The position numbers and the translations under genes are program-made. Shown piece by piece: positions 52,777-63,118 of a stretch of DNA of 64,000 nucleotides. Source of the stretch: Lunularia cruciata (taxonomy: Eukaryota; Streptophyta; Marchantiopsida; Lunulariales; Lunulariaceae). Within the stretch, counting starts at the first letter, position 1. The number at the start of each line of letters is the position of its first letter. Below the pieces are notes generated by a model. That model saw only the letters and a program-made list of their open reading frames with translations. It had not been told where the DNA came from and did not search any database. Where the stretch lies: the NCBI GenBank assembly GCA_948567375.1, contig OX419760.1:6634001-6698000 (forward strand), in the 5' to 3' direction.

Positions 52777-53104
52777 CTAAAACACCACCCACTAATGTAA
52801 CTCTAACCGAGATAACTACACTAGGGGAAGGGCAACCTGTAACCTGCCATCATAACATGCACTCTCACGGTCTGCAGGTCATCACTTCCTGCCTCACCGG
52901 AGAGAAACAAAGGTAGTCTGATTGGTCATCACTCCAGCCTCACCACCGAGAGCACACCAGAGCACCAACGCTCAAAAGTCAAGGCACCTCACACAAACGT
53001 GGTGCACAAACAGGAAGCAGAGAATGGAGGGGATCCAATCACAAGAAATCTAAACGAAAACCCTCCATCTCATAACACAACACGGGACTGACTCTGCCAC
53101 CATT
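52483..53104 (-). other. 5' leader of element H
   Basis: Between the candidate PBS and the gag ATG. It contains short blocks shared with fragment G (GATTGGATCC, CCTGTTTGT, GTGATGACC), which defines the family-4 leader. The upstream part of the gag frame (VREEIDSELEFDTRADSVES) is open through this leader and may be translated from a non-ATG start. Confidence 0.5.
53088..53102 (-). other. Candidate primer-binding site, element H
   Basis: On the minus strand TGGTGGCAGAGTCAG, 12 of 15 matches to the initiator-Met site TGGTATCAGAGCCAG, two bases inside a possible LTR end AAATGCCA (53105). Confidence 0.45.
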
Positions 53105-53580
53105 TGGCATTTGACATAAGAGTAGTTCGTATCTAAGTCCTAAGCTACCAGGATCACCAAGAATGGGATCAAACTGCCTCTCCTAGCCAAAGCTACATGT
53201 GTATAGATAACAGTGGCACAGTCACTATGACAACAAGTGAGGGTGGACCAGTTGGCTAGGGCACCAGGAACAAGAGATCTAGGGGTCAAACCTTGTTGCG
53301 CACAATCTAGCAAGAAAGGCAGATTTTGCCAACCAATGACCAAGATCTACACTAAACTAGCTAGCCTCACGCCAGCAAGCTGGCTTGTTGGCCCTTCTGG
53401 CCCTTCTAGGCCTTCGTAGCCTCTCATAGCCCACAGCCCTATGCCTCGAAGCCTCTAAAAGCCAAATGAGGCCTTTCTTGTTGCCACTTCGAACCTCCTC
53501 CAAAATTGGCAAAACTTCTCCAAATCTGCGAAACTCCTCCAAACTAGCGAAACTTCTCCAAATCTGGCCAAACAGTGAAA
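53105..53580 (-). other. Unassigned part of the 5' flank of element H, with short tandem repeats
   Basis: This takes the place where the rest of the family LTR (link and P) would be expected after Q. It either belongs to a longer alternative LTR (53105-54009, 905 bp) or is foreign sequence. At about 53500-53576 it has four imperfect units of 18-20 bp such as AGATTTGGAGAAGTTTCGC (minus strand). Confidence 0.45.
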
Positions 53581-54009
53581 CTCAACTCAACTCAACTCAG
53601 ATCAGTACTTGATCTGTCACTCTATAAACTGCCAACAACTGGGCACTGATTACAGTCAAGCCACACCCACTCAAGCATAGAAAATCCAGGTGATGCTCGC
53701 CGGCCTCTGTCCACCATAGCCAGGAACTCGAAGGCTCAACATCAGAGAAGTGAGCTCTCTGGAGCTCACTTCGAAACTATACCCCCTGGACTCGAGCTAG
53801 CCCTGAAACCCTAACGGTCCCGCTGACGGCACACTCGACGGTGCAAACGGTGCAAAGTGACGGTGGGCCCCACCGTGAAGTCAGTACCCCGAACACAAAA
53901 TCTAACCGTCGGAAAGTAGTCCCTGAGAAATAGCTAGAATAACTCTAACTACCATCACTGGAACTCCAGTGTCCGAGCATCTAGATGCGGAACTACAAAT
54001 GGCGTGACA
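53581..54009 (-). repeat. Q segment of the family-4 LTR at the 5' end of element H (429 bp)
   Basis: Matches 44670-45098 with five differences, all transitions (for example CAGTCCC/CGGTCCC). Starts TGTCACGCC on the minus strand, next to the target flank. It stops at the repeated CTCAA run and then differs from the other LTR. Confidence 0.88.
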
Positions 54010-54763
54010 AATTTGATTAGACCCAATGACAAATTCAAGTATAACACTAAGATAAGAATTATTGATTAGATTTTTTGGCATCTTTGAGTAAGACATCTAA
54101 GAATAATCAATCCCAAGATGGAAATTTTGTCAATGAAGTAGCCATAGAGCAAGCTCTAGAAGAAGATATTCCTATTTTTGCAATGTGGATCAAGCTAATT
54201 GTGTGTGGAGAATCTGATAAGGGTTAGAAGCCTCATCAAGCAATGGTTATCAAGGAGTTCAAGAGTTGTAGATGTGTTTCCAGATGATCTGTCAAAGGGG
54301 TTACCCTCTAATTTTGGTATGTCTTTCAAGGTCAAGTTATTACTAGGAAGTACTCTAATGAGTAGATCAATCTCTTGGCTCTCACCAAAGGAGTTGGGAG
54401 AGCTTCAAGTAACACTAATAGAGTTGTTGGAGAAGGATTTCATATGACTAGTTCATCTCCTTGGAGAGCATTAATACTCTTTATCTCAATAAAAGATGGA
54501 AGACTTCATTTTTGTATTGATAATCATGGCCTCAATAAACAAAAAATGAAGAATGTCTATCCTTTACCTCAAATTAATAACTTGCTAGATTAATTGAGTG
54601 GAGTACAACATTTCTCCAAGTTGGATGTTCAAAGCGGTTATTGGCAGATTCCTATTGATAGAGAGGATGTGCAAAAGATTACCTTTTGCACAAGGTATGG
54701 GCATTTTGAATGGAGAGTTCTATCTTTTGGGTTCGTTAATGCTTTTGTAGTCTTCATGGATCA
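54010..54763 (+). pseudogene. pol: Element I (family 2) pol fragment: end of protease, one linker repeat, RT
   Basis: Resumes element I after H. It has one 60-bp linker repeat ([20 protein letters not shown]), then RT with ILFISIKDGRLHFCIDNHGL and [15 protein letters not shown], and is cut within the RT after VVFMDH by element J. Several stops and shifts are present. Confidence 0.78.
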
Positions 54764-55173
54764 TGTAAAAGACCAAGGAGAGAAATAGACAAATGGAAGA
54801 CCGGAGTGGAAGATCACATTGGGACACTTGAATGAGGGAACTCCAAATGCATAACATGAGCATAATCTTTAGTATTTATAGGGAAATATATAAGGCTCTT
54901 GAGAAGCTTCCTCAAAGCCACTTTCTTAGAGTGCAAGTCAAGCTAACTAGGAAGCTTCTCAAGAAGTTTTCTTCTAGAAACTACCTACTTGGCGTGCAAA
55001 CTAAGCTTCCCAAGAAGCTTCCTTTTATGAGTCACCACTTGGCATGCACATTACCCAATACTTGGAAGGTACTAAGAAGCTTCTTAGATTTTTTTAGAAT
55101 ATTTTATGCTAATTTGGCCTATTTGATACTTTGTTAGTCTTGACTAAGTTTTCATAAACTCCATATTATGACA
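54764..55173 (-). repeat. Element J 3' LTR (410 bp)
   Basis: Reverse complement of the family-2 LTR: TGTAAAAGACCAAGG to CCATATTATGACA. It is followed by the family polypurine tract on the minus strand (GGTGGGAGAATA). Confidence 0.85.
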
Positions 55174-58100
55174 TATTCTCCCACCGCTAGTTGGTAACAT
55201 CCTCGTCACCATCAAAGCTTCAAACTCCTAGATGGCTGTTTGTGCATTTTGGAGATGAGAAAGAGGCTCCCAAGTGACATTATGAAGGTTATACCCTTTC
55301 CAAAGGACCTTGTACTAGTATGTTGTTAGAAACCATGTTGAATGTGGTGACATGCAAAGATACAATCAACTTTATACTCTTCATGATCACTAATAAGCAT
55401 GGGAGGAGAAGGGGGTTGGACACAAGAGGATGGATTAGAAACGAAGGATTCTAGCTTGGAAATGTGAAAGACAATGTGGATTCACATATGAGAACGCAAG
55501 GCAAGTCAATAAGCAACAAGAGAAATGATTTGGGTGATATCAAATGGACCTATCCAATTAAGAGCAAGTTTACAAACTTGGGTACCAACTGGGAGGGGTA
55601 GGTTACTAGAAGAAAGCATGACCTTATCAACAAGTTGAAAATTGAGATACCAACGGTGTTGATTCTAACAATTTTGAGTAACAAGGAGATGACATTTGGC
55701 TTGTTGTAGGGATTGAGATATGGTGGTCAAGAAGGTAGAAGTATGAGGGACATGAGATGGAGGCAAATCAAGAAGGGAATCTAGAACAAGTGAGTCTTGG
55801 CCATAATGAAGGAAGAAGAGAGAGAATCTAGTGCTTGCCTATTTTGAATTATTGTAGGTAAACTTAGCAGCTACAAGACACTCATCCTCATTGGTATGGT
55901 CAACATTGACAAAGGCACAAAGCATATCCTCTAAGATGCAATTTGCATGTTTAGTTTGTCCATCAATTTGAGGATGATAGGCCATGGACAAAGCAAGCTT
56001 GGTGCTAAGTATCTAAAAGAATGCTTGCCAAAATTTTCTAGTGAATCAAGGATCATGATTGGAGATGAGTACACAAGGCATCCCATGATACTTGAAGACA
56101 TTGTCAAAGTAGATCTATGCCAATGTTGGAGCATCCACGGTGTCAAAGGTTGGTGCTAAATGGATTTTCTTACTAAGATTATCCACAAACACCACAATTG
56201 TTGTGTAACCTTGCTTTGCCTTGGGCAAGGATGTAATGAAATCTAAATTTACATATTCCCATCAAGTAGATGGAATGGGGAGTGGTTGAAAGAGTCCACT
56301 TGGTTTTTGGTTGTTGGTCTTATTTTGTTGGTAGCTCTCACAAGATTGGACAAACTCTCAAACATCTTGTGCCATTTTAGACCACCACTATTAGCATTGG
56401 AGGGTATCCAAGGTCTTGTCTACACCCATGTGACCAGCGATTGGTAAGTCATGGGTTCTTGAAGGTGCACATGTTTGAGATCACCCTTGGTTGGAACATA
56501 GATCCGGTTCTCATAGAATAGAATGCTTTCTTTGAAGGAGAAGGTGTTGTACTCCTTGTCATATGTTGCAAGACAACCTTGTATCAATTGAAAGAAGGGA
56601 TTCTATTGTAAAGCTATCATTAACTTGATTTGGATATTGGAGTTGAATGATATTATCTTAATTGTCATTGTGATGAGAGGAATAGACTTCAAATCAGGTC
56701 ATTGTGATAGGGCATTGGGGATGACATGGAACCAACTAGGTTTGTACTCAAGTTTGATATCAAACAATTGTATTTTTTCCTCACATCAATGATGTTGACT
56801 CTTCATGTGCTCCAAATGTAATGTTTGCAATAAGAGTTTGTAATTGGTTGGCATGATCACTTGTTTCCCCAAGAAATAATGTTTCCAAACCTTGGTGACA
56901 TATACCATTGTTAGTTGTTCTTGATCTTGAGTACCTTTATGCAATTTTTAGTTGATTGAGACACAAAAGCAATGGGATGTAACCTATCTAGAAATTCTTA
57001 TTGCAACACAACTCCAATGGCAAAGTTAGAAGCATTGAAAGCAACCACATAAGGTAGTTGAGGATCATATAAGTAAAGAATGGATCTTGAAGACACCATA
57101 TGTTTATCTTTTGGAATGCTTCTTTGCTTGGTGGTCCACTAAAATTTTGAGTTCTTCTCCAAGAGGTTGATCAATGATGCTGCCACATGAGCATAATAGT
57201 GGATGAACTATTGGTAAAAACTTGCCAATCCATTAAATATCTGCACTTCTATGGCATCCTTTGAGTAGCCCTATTAGTAATGGCCTTGATTTTTTCCTCT
57301 TCTACCTTGATCTCCTTTTATGAGAACTTGCAACCCAAGAAGGTAAATTTTTTTGCCAAAAAGTACACTTGGACTTCTTGTAGTAGAACTTCCATTGACA
57401 TAGTCATCTTAGGACTTCTTGCAAATGATTTATGTGGTTTGCCTCCATCTTGCTATAGATTAAGATGTCATCCAAGAACACTATCATGTATAGATCCAAT
57501 AGCCCATCCAACACCCAATGCACTCTCATCCATGAAGATTTTTGGAGCATTAATAAGCCTAAAAAGTAGAACTCTCTACTCAAAGTGCCCATACCTTGTG
57601 CAAAAGGTAATCTTTTGCATATCCTCTGTATCAATGGAATTTGCTAATAACTGTTTGAAGATCCAACTTGGAGAAGTATCATGCTCTATTCAATTGATCT
57701 AGCAAGTCATCAATTTGAAGCAAGGGATATGTATTCTTCACTATTTTTTTTGAGACCACGATAATCAATACAGAAGTGAAGTCCTCCATCCTTCTTTGGA
57801 ACAAATAGTACCAATGCTCTCCAAGGAGATGTACTATGTTGTATGAAATCCTTCTCTAACAACTCCATCAATTTTTTTTGAAGCTTATCCAATAGATGGG
57901 TGTACTCATTGGAGTACTTCCTGGCAACAACTCAATCTTGAAAGGCATACCACAATCAAAGGGTAATCCCCTTGGCAGATCATCTAGAAACACATCTCAA
58001 ATTTCCCAAACTATTGGATCAACCATTGCTTGATGAGGCTTCTAGCTCTCCTTAGATTCTCCATGCACAATTGGCTTGATTCACACCACAAAAATAGACT

Positions 58101-58650
58101 TATCTTCCTCCAAAATTTGCTCTATGGATGCTTAATTGACAAACTTGCCATCTTGGGACTTATGTTCCTTCAAAGCTTGCTCTATGGCTACTTTTTTGAC
58201 AAAATTCTCATCTTGGGACTGACTATTTTTAGGTGTCTTACTCAAAGGTGCCAAACAACCTAATCAAAATTCCTTAGTTGGTGTTATACTTGAATTTATT
58301 GTTGGGTCCAATCAAATTGAACCTTATGACGTTCAAGCCAAGGCAAACCCAAAATGATATTATAGTGTAGAGGTGCCATCAAAAACCTCATGCACTCCAA
58401 ATACTCCTCTCTAATCTTCAATGTAAAAGGATGTGAGGTACAAAATGCATAACATTTTCTACCATCTGCCATCATCAATCTACTTCTAATTATAGGTTTG
58501 ATAGGAATACTTAACTCATTTGTTAATTGCATGGATATAAAATTCTCTGAGCTTCCAGTTCAACCCAAATCCTACAATATTATACCTTGAAAGTGAAGCA
58601 AACTTGCATAGGTTGAGCTTTCAATCCAATTGGAACTAATCAAGTTCCTA
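55174..58650 (-). pseudogene. pol: pol pseudogene, element J
   Basis: Recognisable minus-strand pieces: chromodomain region (about 55210-55400), integrase (55600-56540, with HPMMLEDIVKVDL on the opposite strand as a shadow), RNase H (56600-57200), RT (57280-57990, [19 protein letters not shown] and [13 protein letters not shown]), two linker repeats (about 58090-58215) and protease (58296-58600, active site scrambled). Stops and shifts are frequent. The FLDD motif is intact. Confidence 0.78.
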
Positions 58651-59295
58651 GTAGGTGGCTCAAAATTTCCTACTAGGATTCCTTATTTCCTTGATTATTC
58701 TACTCCACAAAATCCATCTGGGTGATTTATCTAGGTTGTCCATTCTTGAGTGAACATTCAACAATGCAATATCCAATTTGGTGACAATAAAAACAATCAC
58801 CATTTTGTTGTAATTTTTCTTTATCCGCAATGCCAAGTGGTCTTTGTTGAATGACATTAATCTCTATTGGTGCTAGCTCTTCCACCCCTGTGTAGTGTAT
58901 TGTTAGGTTTTGTGAAGGTTTAGGTCAAGATCAAGTTGTTGCAACCAAGGAATCAAAGTAGTTGGCCAATTTCATGGCTTCTTCCAAGTGTTTTGGCTCT
59001 CGCATAGTCACCTCTAATTTGGTTTGTGACTTCAAGCTCCTCACAAATTGATCTAGAGCTTCACCTTCCAATATGTCTGAATTTATATGATGGGGTTTTG
59101 GAATTACATGATGTAGCTTCTTATAGAGCCAATCTACTTCAACTTTGCCAACCTATCTCTGGCAACTTGTGTGGCATTTATAGTTTGGAATCAACCAATT
59201 ATTACATGCTTATTGATGATCTCATTCTTCCAACAATCAAGTAAGGTGCTCAATTTGTTGTTGCATGGCAGTGATAACCTTGGGCATTGCCAACA
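58651..59295 (-). pseudogene. gag: gag pseudogene, element J
   Basis: Aligns to the C-terminal half of element C gag on the minus strand, including the knuckle region near 58760-58800 and the MQQQIE-like start near 59260. It is heavily interrupted. Confidence 0.65.
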
Positions 59296-59309
59296 TGACT
59301 ATTACTCTA

Positions 59310-59545
59310 TCAAACTACCTATAGCTGATCTAGGTTAACACATAGATGCAACACATCTAACATTCTCCATATATTACAATTGAAAGTACTAGGGGTTCAT
59401 TAGACAAGGTGATCATATTCAAAAAAATTTGCCCAAAGTGTGAGATGATGAACTAAGTAAAATGATGCTTGGGTAGGACATAGGACACAAGAATATCAAT
59501 GGTTTGGTAGAAATGGATTTGGTGGTCCATAAATTTGATTCATCC
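59310..59545 (-). pseudogene. Pre-gag ORF relic, element J
   Basis: On the minus strand it begins MNQIYGPPNPFLPNH, the start shared with elements B and C, followed at once by a stop. The rest follows in shifted frames. Confidence 0.5.
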
Positions 59546-59553
59546 CATCCCTA

Positions 59554-59564
59554 CTTTGATACCA
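59554..59564 (-). other. Primer-binding site, element J
   Basis: TGGTATCAAAG on the minus strand, one base from the LTR end (TTTTATA here, TTTTACA in C). Confidence 0.7.
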
Positions 59565-59565
59565 A

Positions 59566-59889
59566 TATAAAAGACCAAGGAAAGAAATAAGAGAATGGAA
59601 GACCTGAGTGGAAGATCACATTGGGGTACTTGAATGAGGGAACTCCAAATGCCTAATAATAGCTTAGGCTTTGGTATTTATAAGGAAATATACAAGGCTC
59701 TTGAGAAGCTTCCTCAAAGCCACTTTCTTAGAGTGCAAGTCAAGCTTCCTTTTAGAAGCCACCTACTTGGCATGCAAGCTAAGCTAGCTAGGAAGCTTCC
59801 CAAGAAGCTTCCTCTTATGAGTCACCAATTGGTATGCATGTTATCCAATACTTGGAAGGTACCAAGAAGCTTCCTAGATGCTTCTAGAA
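59566..59889 (-). repeat. Element J 5' LTR, inner part only
   Basis: Family-2 LTR on the minus strand, recognisable from TATAAAAGACCAAGG through the AAGCTTC arrays to GATGCTTCTAGAA, where it breaks off. The first 60-80 bp of the LTR are missing. Confidence 0.8.
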
Positions 59890-59937
59890 CAAGGTTTTGA
59901 AGACAATAACCAAGAAATGAGGTTTTGAAGATGACAC

Positions 59938-60399
59938 ATTCTTGGTTCTATGACTTTTGAGTCAATTGACACAATTGTAATTGCCGTCGTGATGAGAGGA
60001 TCATGAAGAGTCTTCAAATCAGGTCATTGTGATAGAGCATCAAGGATGACATGAAACTTATTGGATTTATACTCAAGTTTGATGTCAAAAAATTGTAGTT
60101 ATTCTCCTCATTGAAGATGTTAACTCTTTAGGTGCTCCAAAAGTAATGTTTGCAACAAAGGTTTGTAATAGGTTCTCATGATCACTTGTTTTCCCAAGAG
60201 ATAATGCATTTATACCTTGGTGGAATATACTATTGCTAGTTGTTCTTGATCTTGAGCAAAGTAATTTCTTTCTATATTGTTTGGTCAGCAAGCCACAAAG
60301 GCAATGAGATGTAACCCATTTGGAAATTCCTATTGCAACACAAATCCAATGGAAAGTTAGAAGTATCAAAATCAACCATACAAGGTAGTTGAGGATCAT
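59938..60399 (-). pseudogene. pol: Inverted RNase H fragment of element I
   Basis: Minus-strand sequence aligned to about 21745-22180 of element C (RNase H and its end, for example TTGACATCAAACTTGAGTA). It points opposite to the integrase that starts at 60400, so a segment of about 460 bp has been inverted or comes from another copy. The 48 bases before it (59890-59937) are unassigned and contain the short repeat GGTTTTGAAGA. Confidence 0.65.
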
Positions 60400-61757
60400 A
60401 TGGTTTATGTTGCAACTAAGGTTGAGCTATGACTTGTGCACCTTCAAGAAGCCCATGACTTACCAATTGCTAGTCACATGGGTGTGGACAAGACATTGGG
60501 TACACTATACGGCTAATGATGATGGCCCAACATGGCACAAGAGGTTCAAGAGTTTCTTTGATCTTGTGAGAGCTACCAATGTTATAAGGCCAGTAACTAA
60601 AAGCCAAGTGGACTCCTTCAAACACTTCCCATCCCATCTACTCAATGGGAACACATGAGCTTAGATCTCATCACATCTTTGCAAAAGACAATGCAAGGTC
60701 ATATAACAATTATGGTGTTTATTGATAAGCTTACTAAGCAAATCCATTTGGCACCAACCTTTGATATAGTGGATACTCTAAAATTGGCCTAGATCACCTT
60801 TGACAATATCTTCAAGCATCATGGGATGCCTTGTGTACTCATATTTGACCATGATCCTTGATTCACCAATAAATTGTGGCAAACAATATTCAAGCTACTT
60901 GACACCAAGCTTGTTTTGTCCATGGCCTATCATCCTCAGATTGATGGGAAAACCAAACATGAAAATTTCACCTTGGAGGCTATACTTTGTGCCTTCATTA
61001 ATGTTCACCATACCAATTGGGATGAATACCTTGTGGTTGTTGAGTTTACCTACAATAACTCCAAGCATGCAAGCACCAAATTCTCTCTCTTCTTCCTTAA
61101 CTTTTCCAAGACCCACTTGTTCCATATTCACTTCTTGCTCCTCCTCCATCTCACATTCCTCATACTTCTACCTTCTTGACCAAAATATCCCACTTCCTAC
61201 AACAAGCTAAATCTCATTTCCTTGTTGCTCAAGATTGTCAAAAGTAATATCCAGATCAACATTGTCATTATCTCACCTTTCAACTTGGTGATAAGGTCAT
61301 GTTTTCATTTAGTAACCTACCTTTCCTACTTGGTACTCAAGTCTATAAACTTACTCCTAGTTGGATAGGTCCATTTGATCTCACCCATATCATTTCTTCT
61401 ATTGCTTATTGCCTTGCCTTGTCATATGTGAATCCACCTTGTCTTTCATGTTTCATGAAACCATTTGTTTCTAATCCATCTCTTTTTCCACTTATGACCA
61501 ATTCCCTCCTCCTCTTGTTCCTATCAATGATCATGAGGAGTATGAAGTTGATCATATTCTTGCACGTCACTACATTCAACATGGCCACCTATTGGCGGCC
61601 ATGTTGACATATTGAGTACAAAGTCCTTTGGAAAGAGTATCCTCTTCATGATGCCACCTAAGAGCCTCTTTCTGACCTCAAAAATGCACAAATGGCCATC
61701 TAGGAGTTTGAAGCTTCCACGGTAATGAGGACGTCACCAACTAGCAATGGGGGCATA
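60400..61757 (+). pseudogene. pol: Integrase and chromodomain of element I (or a separate family-2 copy)
   Basis: Plus-strand sequence aligned to 22330-23670 of element C: zinc region with HMGVDKTLGTL-like sequence, core (SLDLITSLQKT), MAYHPQIDGKTKHENF, and a chromodomain end near 61540-61700. It has many stops and shifts and leads without a gap into a 3' LTR. Given its orientation and family it may be the 3' end of the same element that starts at 44487, now interrupted by H, J and the inversion. Confidence 0.72.
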
Positions 61758-62126
61758 TGTAACAATATGGAATTTATAGATGAGTTAGTCAAGACTAACA
61801 AAGTTGAAAATAGGCCAAATTAGCCAAGAATTATATGAATAGTTTAGAAGCATCTAGGAAGCTTCTTGGTACCCTCTAGGTATTGGATAATGTGTATACC
61901 AAGTGGTAACTTCTAGAAGGAAACTTCTTGGAAAGTTTCTTGACAAGCTTAGCTTGCATGCCAAGTAGGCAGTTTTTAGGATGCTTCTCAAGAGCTTTGT
62001 ATGTTCTCTATAAATACCAAAGCCCAAGATCATGCTAGGCATTCATAGTTTCCTTCATTTAAGAGTCCCAATGTGATCTCTCACTCCAATCTTCTATTCT
62101 CCTATTTCTCTCCTTGGTCTTTTACA
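61758..62126 (+). repeat. Family-2 3' LTR (369 bp)
   Basis: TGTAACAATATGGAATT to TTGGTCTTTTACA, preceded by the purine-rich end of the internal region (GCAATGGGGGCATA). It is shorter than the 423-bp LTR of C owing to small deletions in the AAGCTTC arrays. Confidence 0.85.
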
Positions 62127-62364
62127 AGTTAAGCAATGAAGATATACTCTTGGTCAAAGAGAGTGGTTGGCTTGACTTGGAAGTCAATCAAATAGATATT
62201 TTTTCATGCAAGTAGGCACATAGCAGTTCTTTGTTGAATTCATCTAACTCCTTATAGCCAAAAAGGAAGAGAAGATATCCACCAAATTGATTTTTTAATA
62301 AGGAACTTAAGTTGCTTGCAAAGAGTAGATGCAAAGAAAGGAAGGATAAATCTCAAAGTGAAGT
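62127..62364. other. Unassigned spacer
   Basis: No gene or repeat recognised between the family-2 LTR and element M. Confidence 0.35.
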
Positions 62365-63103
62365 TGTAATACTCCGAGGACAAGAGAAGAGAGAAACACA
62401 AATTGCACACTCAAACAATCGATGCCCCAAGGGAGCACCTTCTCTTTATTATATAGACAAGGAGGATCTCCTCCAAGGAAGCTCCACCATAGGATTAGGG
62501 ACACAGATAGGTGACATGTCAGCAAACTCCACCCTTGGATTACTTACTTGGATGGGTGACATGTCTAGTCTAGGTCCTATCTGGTTGGTCAAACAAGCTT
62601 TGACCGGAGGGAATCTTTTAGGGAATCTTCTTGTAGGAATCTCAAAATCACATGAGTAAGGTACCATTGGAAAGCTCTCGATGAGACAAAGCAGGGAGGA
62701 GGGAAGGAAAATCTTCCTTTGTTGAGAGAGGGGAATCTGCACATTTTCGAGGCCTAATTCATCCGTTTAGGCCTCCAAAATTGCCTTCAAAGATTTCAGG
62801 CATATTTCGATTCCTACTCTATTAGTAGAAGTCCCCTTTTGGTGATACCTCTTTCTGATCTGTTTAGTCCATCATGTGTAACATCTTTCTAGATGTTACC
62901 AAACCAATTCTCACCTTTAAATCATATGTCTAGCTATTGATTCTAAGGTTCTCAAGTCTATTTTGGTTTTTGCCCTATTAGTAGAAGTACTCTTTTGGTG
63001 ATACTTCTATCTTATCTATTTTGAACATCATGTATAACATCATTCTAGATGTTACCAAACCAAATTTCACATCTAGATCATATGGCTAGCTCTTGGTATT
63101 ATA
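62365..63103 (-). repeat. Element M 3' LTR (739 bp)
   Basis: Reverse complement of the element A LTR, with both U3 duplication units. On the minus strand it starts TATAATACC, the same TG-to-TA change as in the 5' LTR of A, and ends GGAGTATTACA. Confidence 0.9.
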
Positions 63104-63118
63104 GACCTCTCTCCTTTT
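63104..63118 (-). other. Polypurine tract, element M
   Basis: AAAAGGAGAGAGGTC on the minus strand, directly before the LTR. Confidence 0.8.

Larger units (their letters stand above)
44549..54009 (-). mobile_element. Element H: Ty3/gypsy retrotransposon encoding a DNMT3-like methyltransferase and a PHD finger
   Basis: On the minus strand: gag, protease, C5 cytosine methyltransferase, RT, RNase H, integrase and PHD finger, originally one frame of roughly 2,370 codons (52482 to 45375). It is flanked by family-4 LTR sequence and lies inside element I with flanks AATTCG and AATTTG, a duplication differing by one C/T. Defects: TAG at 50365, 49915, 48490 and 48084, a one-base insertion near 48190, and YIDN in the RT. 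The LTR ends are rearranged (see the repeats here). The coding region looks richer in G+C than its neighbours. Confidence 0.9.
54764..59889 (-). mobile_element. Element J: family-2 chromovirus, minus strand, 5' LTR truncated
   Basis: 3' LTR 54764-55173, then chromodomain, integrase, RNase H, RT, protease and gag relics, PBS at 59554-59564 and the inner part of a 5' LTR (59566-59889). It is inserted in the RT of element I; the left flank is GATCA (54759-54763), but the right flank is lost with the end of the 5' LTR. Confidence 0.85.
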
